Shown: piece after piece, positions 42,606 through 50,735 of the stretch | How positions within the stretch are numbered: the stretch's first letter is position 1 | Layout: each line of letters opens with the position of its first letter | Source of the DNA: Brotaphodocola faecis | GTDB lineage: Bacteria; Bacillota; Clostridia; Lachnospirales; Lachnospiraceae | DNA: 64,000 bases | NCBI RefSeq assembly: GCF_040096075.1 | Contig: NZ_JBBMFJ010000002.1 | Span: 162,623 to 226,622 of the forward strand | Reading direction: 5' to 3' | Made by a program: the position numbers and the translations under genes | The notes under the pieces: generated by a model | Database searches by the model: none | What the model saw: the letters and a program-made list of their open reading frames with translations, nothing else | What the model was told of the DNA's origin: nothing

Positions 42606-44633
42606 TTATTCCTCCGTCTGCAGTCCCAGATAGCTTCTCACGGTACTGCGGTATGTATTCAGTTCTTCGAACTGATCAAAATAGCGGACACATTCCTGCC
42701 AGATTCCTGGGGCATCCATGGGCTGGTCTGTCAGCACATACAGCGCAAACGCGTCCTCAAACTCCGGCGCGGTGCTTCGCTCCTGGCCTGCGTCTCCCGG
42801 AGCCGCATCCGGCTGCTCCGGCACCTGCTGATTTTTCTGTACCAGCTCTGCGTAGCCTGTCACATATGCATCCGGCATGCTTTCCTTCAGCATCTGGCCA
42901 TATACCCGCAGCAATGCTTTCAGAGTCTCTGCGCGGTCTGTAAAGATTCCTTCTTCTTCCGGGAAATCCGCCGGATCGATCCGGACCGTCCACTGTGTCA
43001 TGTTTTCCGAATCATCCTGCCATGAATGACCGGTATTCTTCCGGTCTGTGCCATGGGCCGTTTCGGAGAGCGGTTCCGTTTTTTCCGCAAAAACGCGTTC
43101 TCCTCCCACTCCATCAGATTCATAGAGAAGTTCCGCTGCCAGAGATCCCGCCTCTTTAGGCTGGAATACTACGCTTCCAAGTCCCTTCAGATATTCATAT
43201 CCGGTTTCTGTCTCCCCTGCTTCCAGGGTTCCATCCACTTTGTAGTGGGCAAGAAGCACCGGCTGCGGCGCGTAGCTGCGGATTTCGATCTCATAGACCT
43301 CTTTCCCGGGGATCAGTTCGGTCTGCTCTCCGGTTTTCGGGTCCTGCCAGATGCAGTCGGCTCCATAAGGCCCCGTAATTTTCTTAACCGGTTCTCCGTA
43401 AAGCGCGGTAAGCTGTTCCCGCACTTCCGAGACAGCCGGACCGTTTTCCCCTGGCTTCAGACTGACCAGATCCAGCTGCTCATCTGTAAAATAATAGCTG
43501 ACCTGAAACGGCGCGTTCAGGCCAAACCACTTCATGGGGAACTGATAACGCTCCACCGGCTGGTTTGCTGCATTGCGGGTCACTACCGCAAGCTTTCCCG
43601 GAACACCAAGAATTGCCTGAAGCTTTCCCGGTGATGTTCCAAACGGAATGCGGTTCGCGGTGTCCTGTGTATAGGTGAATTCTTTCCAGTTATTCTCGAA
43701 ATGGGCTTTGGCCCGCATGGACGGGGTGTCCAGACTCATGACCCTTGATACCGCCTGACAAAGCGTATCCACGATACCGGACAGACATTCCGCATCGACG
43801 GTGTCAACCGTATCCAGCGGGGTTCCGAAATCAAAACTGTCATACTGCTGTCCAACCTGCACAGCAGGAATCGCGCAGGAAGCAAAAATACCGTTTTCCT
43901 CTCCGGCTTTCTGTACATAGTTCCAGCGGTTTTCCATAATACCAGCCGCAGACTCCAAAAGCAGGTCCCCCAGCATGGTGCCTTTACCGTCCTGGGTTGC
44001 CAGGACCGTACCTTCCGTGTCAATCGCGCCGCACGGGCCGACCGTGATTACTCCGATCAGACGCTCCCGTTCCCGCTTGCTGAGGCTCTTCGCGTAAACC
44101 CTGGCGCCCAGGGCATCCTTTTCGTGGGCCGACAGACTGACGAAACGAACCTCCGTGTCCGTGGGAATTCCCGACAGGATCCGGGCCGTTTCCAGAAATA
44201 CGGAAACGCCGGACGCATTGTTTCCGGCTCCCGGACTTTCCGGCGCCGAGTCATGCCAGGTACAGATCAGGATGATGTCCGCGTCCGGATCCTCTGCGAG
44301 GCGCATGGCCACCACATTGGTACCGAGGACTTCTTCATGCTCTGACTTTTCACGGAACCGCTGCCGGTTTACCGTATACCCATAGTCTTTTAACAGTTTC
44401 TGGATATACCTGGCGGCATTGTCCTCGCCGCGGCTTCCTGACGGCCGGGGAGAAGCTGAAAGAATTCCCAGAGATTCCTGAAGATAAAAAGAATTTACTT
44501 CTTCCACCACCGGAACCTCATCCGGGACCTCCTGCATGGTACCGTCCTGCCTTTGCGGCAGCACCTTTGTAGACGGACCGGCACAACCGGTCAAAACGGC
44601 TGCTGTTAACAGCACCGCTGCTTTCTTCTTCAT
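42606..44633 (-). CDS. M28-peptidase-fold lipoprotein with a degenerate metal site
   Basis: 675 residues, lipoprotein signal (KKKAAVLLTAAV, lipobox LTGC). Residues about 50-320 match the M28 aminopeptidase fold (AARYIQKLLKDYGYTVNRQRF, then ILICTWHDS). Most catalytic positions have changed: the bridging Asp is Asn in SPGAGNNASG, the catalytic Glu is His in SAHEKDALGA, the third metal Asp is Gly in GVITVGPCGA, and the last His is Gly in DFGTPLDTVD. The C-terminal about 350 residues are a long extracellular region of unknown fold. Probably a non-catalytic binding protein on the outer membrane face. Confidence 0.78.
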   Translation of the reverse strand: MKKKAAVLLTAAVLTGCAGPSTKVLPQRQDGTMQEVPDEVPVVEEVNSFYLQESLGILSASPRPSGSRGEDNAARYIQKLLKDYGYTVNRQRFREKSEHEEVLGTNVVAMRLAEDPDADIILICTWHDSAPESPGAGNNASGVSVFLETARILSGIPTDTEVRFVSLSAHEKDALGARVYAKSLSKRERERLIGVITVGPCGAIDTEGTVLATQDGKGTMLGDLLLESAAGIMENRWNYVQKAGEENGIFASCAIPAVQVGQQYDSFDFGTPLDTVDTVDAECLSGIVDTLCQAVSRVMSLDTPSMRAKAHFENNWKEFTYTQDTANRIPFGTSPGKLQAILGVPGKLAVVTRNAANQPVERYQFPMKWFGLNAPFQVSYYFTDEQLDLVSLKPGENGPAVSEVREQLTALYGEPVKKITGPYGADCIWQDPKTGEQTELIPGKEVYEIEIRSYAPQPVLLAHYKVDGTLEAGETETGYEYLKGLGSVVFQPKEAGSLAAELLYESDGVGGERVFAEKTEPLSETAHGTDRKNTGHSWQDDSENMTQWTVRIDPADFPEEEGIFTDRAETLKALLRVYGQMLKESMPDAYVTGYAELVQKNQQVPEQPDAAPGDAGQERSTAPEFEDAFALYVLTDQPMDAPGIWQECVRYFDQFEELNTYRSTVRSYLGLQTEE

Positions 44634-44744
44634 GAAACTCCCCTTTTCGCTGCTGTTCACGCGTTGTGCAACAGCAATCTTTTCATTCTTAATATCAGGT
44701 CAAAACTTAAGAACCAGTATAGCACACTTTTTTCCGCAACGAAA

Positions 44745-44786
44745 GAGGGAACCTCGCGACGGCAAAAGCCGTCCGCGGGATTCCCT
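44745..44786 (-). terminator. Terminator-like hairpin after lysC
   Basis: AGGGAA...GACGGC (44745-44763) and GCCGTC...TTCCCT (44768-44786) form a long stem with one bulge and an AAAA loop. On the minus strand it is followed by CTCTTTCG, a weak U-tract. It lies 37 nt after the lysC stop. Confidence 0.6.
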
Positions 44787-44822
44787 TTCCGAAAAGGCCA
44801 GATATAAAATCCGGCTCGTAAT

Positions 44823-46142
44823 TTAGATTGCTGCGGTAATGAAGATGTCGTAGATAGCCTTGATGGCGGTCTCGAAATCGGAATTCTTCACGCCGATGAT
44901 GATGTTGAGTTCACTGGAACCCTGGTCGATCATCTTAACATTGATGCGGGCGTGAGCCAGTGCGGAGAAGATTCTTCCGACGGTTCCACGGGTACCCTTC
45001 ATGCCTCTCCCAACAACAGCAATGAGGGCCAGGTCGGACTCTAAGTCTACCAGATCCGGCTCTACTGCGCGGTGGATACCGGCAATGACAGACTGCTCGT
45101 ACTCTTCAAATTCGTCCTGGTGTACCATAATGGTCATGGTGTCAATCCCTGACGGCATATGCTCGAAGGAAATGCCGTACTTTTCAAATACACCAAGAAC
45201 TTTCCTCCCAAACCCTACTTCTGCGTTCATCATGGCTTTTTCAATGTTGATGGCACAGAAGCCTTTTCTTCCGGCGATACCGGTGATGGTGTAGCGCGGT
45301 TTTCTGCAGGTGCTCTCCACGATGAGGGTACCCTTATCCTCCGGGCGGTTGGTGTTGCGGATGTTGATCGGGATGCCTTCTTTTCTTACCGGGAAGATGG
45401 CGTCCTCATGCAGCACACCTGCACCCATGTAAGCCAGTTCACGAAGCTCTTTATAGGTGATGGTCTCGATAACTTCCGGATTCTCCACGATGCGCGGATC
45501 CGTTACCAGGAAACCGGATACATCGGTCCAGTTCTCGTACAGGTCTGCGTGGATGGCCCGGGCTACGATGGAGCCGGTCACGTCAGAACCGCCGCGGGAG
45601 AAGGTCTTAATGTTGCCGTCATGTTTGGAACCATAGAAGCCCGGGATTACAGCGCGCTCTACATGCTCCAGACGCTCGGAAAGCTCCTTGTTGGTCAGCT
45701 CTGCCTCAAAATTGCCGTGCTCATCAAAGAAAATAACCTCAGCAGCATCGATGAACTCGTAACCGAGATAGTTTGCCATAACGATACCGTTTAAGTACTC
45801 ACCGCGGGAAGCTGCGTAATCTTTGCCGATTCCCTTTACGAAGTTTTCCTCGATGGTGTCAAATTCGTGGTCCAGGTTTAAGTTTAAATCCAGGCCGTCA
45901 ATAATCTCCTGATAACGTGCCTTAATGGCCTCCAGAAGCTTTTTATAGGATGCTCCGGTGGATGCTGCCGCGTAGCACTCGTAAAGCATATCCGTAACCT
46001 TGGTATCCTTGCTGTTTCTCTTACCCGGCGCGGACGGAATCACATATCTTCTTGTTTTGTCTGCGCGGATGATATCTCCGACTTTCTTGAACTGGCGGGC
46101 ACTCGCCAGAGAACTGCCGCCGAATTTCACAACCTTCTTCAT
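44823..46142 (-). CDS. lysC: Aspartate kinase with C-terminal ACT domains
   Basis: First step of the aspartate family (lysine, methionine, threonine). 439 residues: KFGGSSLASA (about 6-15), SRGGSDVTGSIVARA (about 190) and the WTDVSGFLVTDPRIV segment (about 212) in the kinase domain. Two ACT domains follow from about residue 300 (GVFEKYGISFEHMPSGIDTM and LAHARINVKMIDQGSSELN), the site of feedback by amino acids. The start at 46142 is set by a GAGGAGA site. It stands alone, between terminators, downstream of purL. Confidence 0.95.
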   Translation of the reverse strand: MKKVVKFGGSSLASARQFKKVGDIIRADKTRRYVIPSAPGKRNSKDTKVTDMLYECYAAASTGASYKKLLEAIKARYQEIIDGLDLNLNLDHEFDTIEENFVKGIGKDYAASRGEYLNGIVMANYLGYEFIDAAEVIFFDEHGNFEAELTNKELSERLEHVERAVIPGFYGSKHDGNIKTFSRGGSDVTGSIVARAIHADLYENWTDVSGFLVTDPRIVENPEVIETITYKELRELAYMGAGVLHEDAIFPVRKEGIPINIRNTNRPEDKGTLIVESTCRKPRYTITGIAGRKGFCAINIEKAMMNAEVGFGRKVLGVFEKYGISFEHMPSGIDTMTIMVHQDEFEEYEQSVIAGIHRAVEPDLVDLESDLALIAVVGRGMKGTRGTVGRIFSALAHARINVKMIDQGSSELNIIIGVKNSDFETAIKAIYDIFITAAI

Positions 46143-46235
46143 ATCGCTGTCTCTCCTCATATTGCTCCCTGGTTTTTCCAGGGCAGTTATCCCAAATCAT
46201 ACTTTAAATCGCGATTTCTGTCAATACCTGACAAT

Positions 46236-46268
46236 AGAAAAGGGGCACCGCGCATCCCGCGGCACCCC
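46236..46268 (-). terminator. Terminator of purL
   Basis: GGGGCACCGCG (46242-46252) and CGCGGCACCCC (46258-46268) pair over 11 positions in the minus-strand RNA (two G-U pairs) with a 5-nt loop, followed by TTTTC. It lies 19 nt after the purL stop. Confidence 0.82.
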
Positions 46269-46287
46269 CGTTAAAATCCTTCCCTTA

Positions 46288-49200
46288 TTACTTAAAGTAC
46301 TTCACGCCACTCTCAAAGATCTTCATATCCTGCTCGCCGTAAATGTTCATGGCTACAGCCTCACCGCGGCGCTCGGAATGCGCCATCTTGCCCAGGATAC
46401 GTCCATCCGGGCTGGTGATGCCTTCAATGGCCATATAAGAGCCGTTCGGGTTCCAGAACTCATCCATGGTCGCGTTGCCGTTCTCGTCCACATACTGGGT
46501 CGCAATCTGGCCATTTGCTGCCAGCTTCTTTAACCATTCATCGTTTGCCACGAAACGTCCCTCGCCGTGGGATGCCGGGTTGCAGTATACGCCGCCAAGC
46601 TCAGCGCCAGCCAGCCACGGGGACTTGTTGGTGACAACCTTGGTGTATACCATCTTGGAAATATGGCGTCCAATGGTGTTCATAGCCAGGGTCGGGGAGT
46701 TTTCGGTCTGCTCGCAGATGCGTCCCTCCGGAACCAGTCCCAGCTTGATGAGGGCCTGGAAGCCGTTGCAGATACCAAGCATCAGGCCGTCGCGCTCATT
46801 TAACAGCTTCTCGATTTCTTCTTTGATCACTGCGTTGCGGAATACGGTTGCGAAGAACTTCGCGCTGCCCTCCGGCTCATCACCTGCGGAGAAGCCGCCC
46901 GGGAACATGACGATCTGGGCTTTTGCAATCTCCTTCTTGTATTCCTCTACGGAATCGCGGATATCCTCCGCGCTTAAGTTCTTAAATACTCTGGTCACAA
47001 CCTTTGCGCCGGCACGCTCAAAGGCTTTGGTGCTGTCGTACTCACAGTTGGTGCCCGGGAATACCGGAATGAATACGTTCGGCTGTGCCAGCTTGTGGCT
47101 GCATACATAGATCTTGTCTGCCTGATACAGATCAGACTTCACCTCGGTCTGCTTGACGCCGGAAGTGGTCGGGAATACGCTCTCCAGGGTCTTGGTCCAG
47201 GAGTTTAATGCCTCGTCCATGGAGATGGATACCGGGCCGTACTCGAAGGCAGCCTTGTCGGTTACCTCACCGATTACGGTGTAGCGGATGGACAGATCTC
47301 CCACCTTGCCCTCCGGAACCTCGCAGACGATGTTGCCCCAGCCTGCCGCAAAGAAATCTCTCGGATCTACATTATGCTCAATCTTGACGCCCAGCTTGTT
47401 GCCGAATGCCATCTTGCTGACAGCCTCAGCCAGTCCGTGACCCTCTACCGCATATGCGGAAAGAATGCGTCCGGCCTTGATATCTGCGTTTAATTTCTCA
47501 TAACCATCCATGATCTGGGCGTAATCCGGCAGGTCATACTGGTCTTTCTCAATGTTAAATACCACAATCTTGCTGCCCGGTTTCTTGAATTCCGGAGTGA
47601 TGATATTCGGATAGTGGTCTACATCCACAGCGAAGGAAACCAGAGTCGGCGGAACGTTGATCTCGCCGTGCTTCTCATCGTTGAAGGTACCGGACATACT
47701 GTCCTTACCGCCGATGGACGGAAGACCGAAGCCAAGCTGTGCGTTGTACGCGCCAAGCAGGGCTGCGAACGGAGCTCCCCAGCGGGTCGGATCCTCGGTC
47801 ATGCGCTTGAAATACTCCTGGAAGGTAAAGCGGATCTTCTTAAAGTCACCGCCGCTTGCCACGATCTTCGCTACGGAGGAAAGTACTGCGTAGATGGAAC
47901 CGTGGTACGGGCTCCAGCTGGACAAGTATGGATCGTAGCCGTAGCTCATCATGGTAACGGTATCGGTCTTGCCCTTCAGTACCGGAAGCTTCGCAACCAT
48001 GGTCTGGGTCTCGGTCAGCTGGTACTTGCCGCCAAACGGCATGAACACGCTGCCTGCGCCGATGGAGCCATCGAAACGCTCTACCAGGCCCTTCTGGGAA
48101 CATACATTCAAATCAGATAAGACATTCAGCCAGGTAGCTTTCACATCTGCGACTTCCTTCTTAACAAACGGATTGCCCTCTTTGACCGGAGTCTCCAGAA
48201 CCACCTTGGCCTCCTGATGGGCACCGTTGGTGTCCAGGAATGCGCGGCTTACATCTACGATGGTCTTGCCTCTCCAGTTCATGACAAGGCGCGGCTCCTC
48301 GGTTACCACGGCAACCGGAATGGCCTCCAGATTCTCCTCTGCGGCAAAGCCCAGGAATTTGTCTACATCAGACGGATCCAGAACCACAGCCATACGCTCC
48401 TGGGATTCAGAGATGGCGATCTCGGTGCCATCCAGGCCGGCGTATTTCTTCGGAACCTTGTCTAAGTCAATCTGCAGACCGGCAGCCAGCTCACCGATGG
48501 CTACGGACACACCGCCTGCACCAAAGTCGTTACATTTCTTGATGATCTCGCTGACCTCCGGACGACGGAACATGCGCTGGATCTTGCGCTCAGTCGGTGC
48601 GTTACCTTTCTGAACTTCTGCGCCACAGACCTCAATAGAAGCCTCGGTATGTACCTTGGAGGAACCGGTAGCGCCGCCGATGCCGTCACGGCCGGTACGG
48701 CCGCCAAGCAAAACGATGATATCACCCGGGTCAGAATTTAAGCGCTTTACATACTTTCTCGGAGCAGCGCCCATAACGGCGCCGATCTCCATACGTTTTG
48801 CAACGTAATTCGGATGATAAATCTCTTTGACATAGCCGGTAGCCAGGCCGATCTGGTTGCCGTAGGAGCTGTAGCCGTTTGCAGCGCTGTTGACCAGCTT
48901 TCTCTGCGGCAGCTTGCCCTTTAAGGTCTCAGACAGCGGACGGGTCGGATCTGCGGCACCGGTCACGCGCATAGCCTGATATACATAGGTACGTCCGGAA
49001 AGCGGGTCACGAATCGCACCGCCCAGACAGGTAGCAGCGCCGCCGAAGGGCTCGATTTCCGTCGGATGGTTGTGGGTCTCGTTCTTGAAGTTTACCAGCC
49101 ACTCCTCGGTCACGCCGTCAATCTCCACCGGAACCACAATGCTGCAGGCATTGATCTCGTCGGATACTTCCAGGTCTTCCAGCTTGCCCTCTGCGCGCAG

Positions 49201-50052
49201 CTTCTTCATGGCAAGAAGTGCCAGGTCCATGAGGCAGACAAACTTGTCGTCACGGCCTTTGTAAAGAGCCTCGCGGTCTGCCAGGTAGTTTTTATAGGTA
49301 GCCTCGATTGGAGCCTTGTACTCACCTTCGGTGATGGTCACATCCTTTAACTCGGTGGAGAAGGTGGTATGGCGGCAGTGATCGGACCAGTAGGTATCCA
49401 GCACGCGAATCTCGGTCACGGTCGGGTCGCGGTGCTCCTCGCCTGCGTAATACTTCTGAATATGCTCAAAATCACGGAAGGTCATGGCCAGGTTTAAGGA
49501 ATCGTAGAGTTCCTTTAACTGTGCGGTATCAAAGGTGGTAAATCCGGTGAAGGACGCCACATCAGCCGGAGTCTCAAACACAGTAACCAGAGTTTCCGGC
49601 TTCTTGCCTGCTGCCTCGCGGGAATCCACCGGGTTGATGCAGAATGCCTTGATGGCAGCCACCTGTTCCCCGGTAAGTTTACCGGACAGCACATAGGTGG
49701 TAGCAGTCTTGATGACCGGCTCCTCCGTCTCTTTTAACAGCTTTACGCACTGCTCTGCGGAATCTGCTCTCTGGTCAAACTGTCCCGGCAGATACTCTAC
49801 GGAAAATACGGTATCTCCCTCTTCCTTCGGGAAGTCTTCCTCATATACATAGTCTACCGGCGGCTCGGAAAAGATGGTAACAAGTGCCTGCTTATAAGTC
49901 TCCTCAGACAGATTTTCAATATCGTAGCGGATCAATACACGGACCCCGGTCACGGTGTCTATGCTCAGGTAACTGCTGATCTCCTCACGAAGCTCTCCGG
50001 CCTTTACGGCAAACTCCGGTTTTTTCTCTACATACACGCGTTTTACACTCAT
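46288..50052 (-). CDS. purL: Phosphoribosylformylglycinamidine synthase, single-chain (PurL, clostridial long form)
   Basis: Fourth step of purine synthesis: converts FGAR and glutamine to FGAM. 1254 residues, with synthetase domains (THNHPTEIEPFGGAATCLGG about 320; RDGIGGATGSSKVH about 460) and a C-terminal class-I glutamine amidotransferase domain from about 1000. The nucleophile Cys lies in LMLGICNGFQALIKLG, and the late His/Glu dyad in NPASHGEGRF. The ATG at 50052 has CAGGAGG upstream. It stands alone, with an AT-rich inverted repeat upstream. Confidence 0.95.
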   Translation of the reverse strand: MSVKRVYVEKKPEFAVKAGELREEISSYLSIDTVTGVRVLIRYDIENLSEETYKQALVTIFSEPPVDYVYEEDFPKEEGDTVFSVEYLPGQFDQRADSAEQCVKLLKETEEPVIKTATTYVLSGKLTGEQVAAIKAFCINPVDSREAAGKKPETLVTVFETPADVASFTGFTTFDTAQLKELYDSLNLAMTFRDFEHIQKYYAGEEHRDPTVTEIRVLDTYWSDHCRHTTFSTELKDVTITEGEYKAPIEATYKNYLADREALYKGRDDKFVCLMDLALLAMKKLRAEGKLEDLEVSDEINACSIVVPVEIDGVTEEWLVNFKNETHNHPTEIEPFGGAATCLGGAIRDPLSGRTYVYQAMRVTGAADPTRPLSETLKGKLPQRKLVNSAANGYSSYGNQIGLATGYVKEIYHPNYVAKRMEIGAVMGAAPRKYVKRLNSDPGDIIVLLGGRTGRDGIGGATGSSKVHTEASIEVCGAEVQKGNAPTERKIQRMFRRPEVSEIIKKCNDFGAGGVSVAIGELAAGLQIDLDKVPKKYAGLDGTEIAISESQERMAVVLDPSDVDKFLGFAAEENLEAIPVAVVTEEPRLVMNWRGKTIVDVSRAFLDTNGAHQEAKVVLETPVKEGNPFVKKEVADVKATWLNVLSDLNVCSQKGLVERFDGSIGAGSVFMPFGGKYQLTETQTMVAKLPVLKGKTDTVTMMSYGYDPYLSSWSPYHGSIYAVLSSVAKIVASGGDFKKIRFTFQEYFKRMTEDPTRWGAPFAALLGAYNAQLGFGLPSIGGKDSMSGTFNDEKHGEINVPPTLVSFAVDVDHYPNIITPEFKKPGSKIVVFNIEKDQYDLPDYAQIMDGYEKLNADIKAGRILSAYAVEGHGLAEAVSKMAFGNKLGVKIEHNVDPRDFFAAGWGNIVCEVPEGKVGDLSIRYTVIGEVTDKAAFEYGPVSISMDEALNSWTKTLESVFPTTSGVKQTEVKSDLYQADKIYVCSHKLAQPNVFIPVFPGTNCEYDSTKAFERAGAKVVTRVFKNLSAEDIRDSVEEYKKEIAKAQIVMFPGGFSAGDEPEGSAKFFATVFRNAVIKEEIEKLLNERDGLMLGICNGFQALIKLGLVPEGRICEQTENSPTLAMNTIGRHISKMVYTKVVTNKSPWLAGAELGGVYCNPASHGEGRFVANDEWLKKLAANGQIATQYVDENGNATMDEFWNPNGSYMAIEGITSPDGRILGKMAHSERRGEAVAMNIYGEQDMKIFESGVKYFK

Positions 50053-50132
50053 GTGGTTCCTCCTGTACTGTATCGTTCCTGTTTTATGGTTCTGATTCAT
50101 TACTGAGACTGATAAATCTCATTTAAATAAAT

Positions 50133-50180
50133 AATACCACAAGATATATTATAAATAAAATTAATATATCTTATGGTATT
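50133..50180 (-). repeat. 19-bp AT-rich inverted repeat between the sigma-like gene and purL
   Basis: Arms 50133-50151 and 50162-50180 match over 18 of 19 bases, and the odd pair is G-U in the minus-strand RNA; the loop is 10 nt. It lies 33 nt after the stop of the sigma-like gene and about 80 nt before purL. On the minus strand it is followed by TATTTATTT, so it may be a terminator, or an operator for purL. Confidence 0.6.
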
Positions 50181-50213
50181 TATCATCTTCACTTATTAAA
50201 TTAGGAGAATTTC

Positions 50214-50735
50214 CTAAACCTCCGCATCCGGGCTGACGCTCATGGCATCCAGGGTCAGCTTCATAATGTCCTTGATCTCATCTTCGGTCATTTTCATCTT
50301 CTCCGCAAGCTCGGTGACCGTAGCCTCCCGGCCCAGCTCCTCTGCCATACGTTTGGAAACTTCCTTTAAGACATTGACCCGGGCCAGCATCTCTTCTTCC
50401 ACCCTGGTCTCCAGTCCCTGCTCTTCCAGTGCTGCCTTGATCATCTCCTCAGCAAGGGCCTGAACCTGACTTTTAAAATCGCCGTCCTGATACTGGTCTA
50501 CCGCCATGATCAGGGCCATGTTGGCTTCCTGCACAAGGTCTCCAATGGGAAGCCCCTGGTCCGCGTAAGCTTTCGCGGTCTCAGCAATAAAGGGCAGATA
50601 GCCCTCCATCAGGCGGGACCGTACCGTGGTATCTCCGTCCCGCAGTTTTTCCAGAAGCTGTGCTTCCTCCGCCGCGTCCATCGGACGGATCGCAGCAATT
50701 TCATCTAAATACATCTGATATACATCGTCATGCAT
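50214..50735 (-). CDS. Truncated sigma-70-like protein (regions 2.1-2.2 and 3 only)
   Basis: 173 residues. Residues about 5-80 resemble sigma region 1.2-2.2 (YLDEIAAIRPM, then LPIGDLVQEANMALIMAVDQY), where core RNA polymerase is bound. Residues about 105-165 resemble region 3 (SKRMAEELGREATVTELAEKMKMTEDEI). Regions 2.3-2.4, which open and read the -10 box, and all of region 4 are absent. It might bind RNA polymerase without promoter recognition (inference). The ATG at 50735 is 9 nt from AAGGAG; an ATG at 50741 is 3 nt away. It overlaps the GGDEF-EAL gene by 8-14 nt. Confidence 0.75.
   Translation of the reverse strand: MHDDVYQMYLDEIAAIRPMDAAEEAQLLEKLRDGDTTVRSRLMEGYLPFIAETAKAYADQGLPIGDLVQEANMALIMAVDQYQDGDFKSQVQALAEEMIKAALEEQGLETRVEEEMLARVNVLKEVSKRMAEELGREATVTELAEKMKMTEDEIKDIMKLTLDAMSVSPDAEV

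Noticed and set aside
50053..50213. Purine riboswitch upstream of purL
   Set aside because: The region is AT-rich and folds as a simple hairpin; none of the conserved three-way-junction sequences of the purine aptamer are present.
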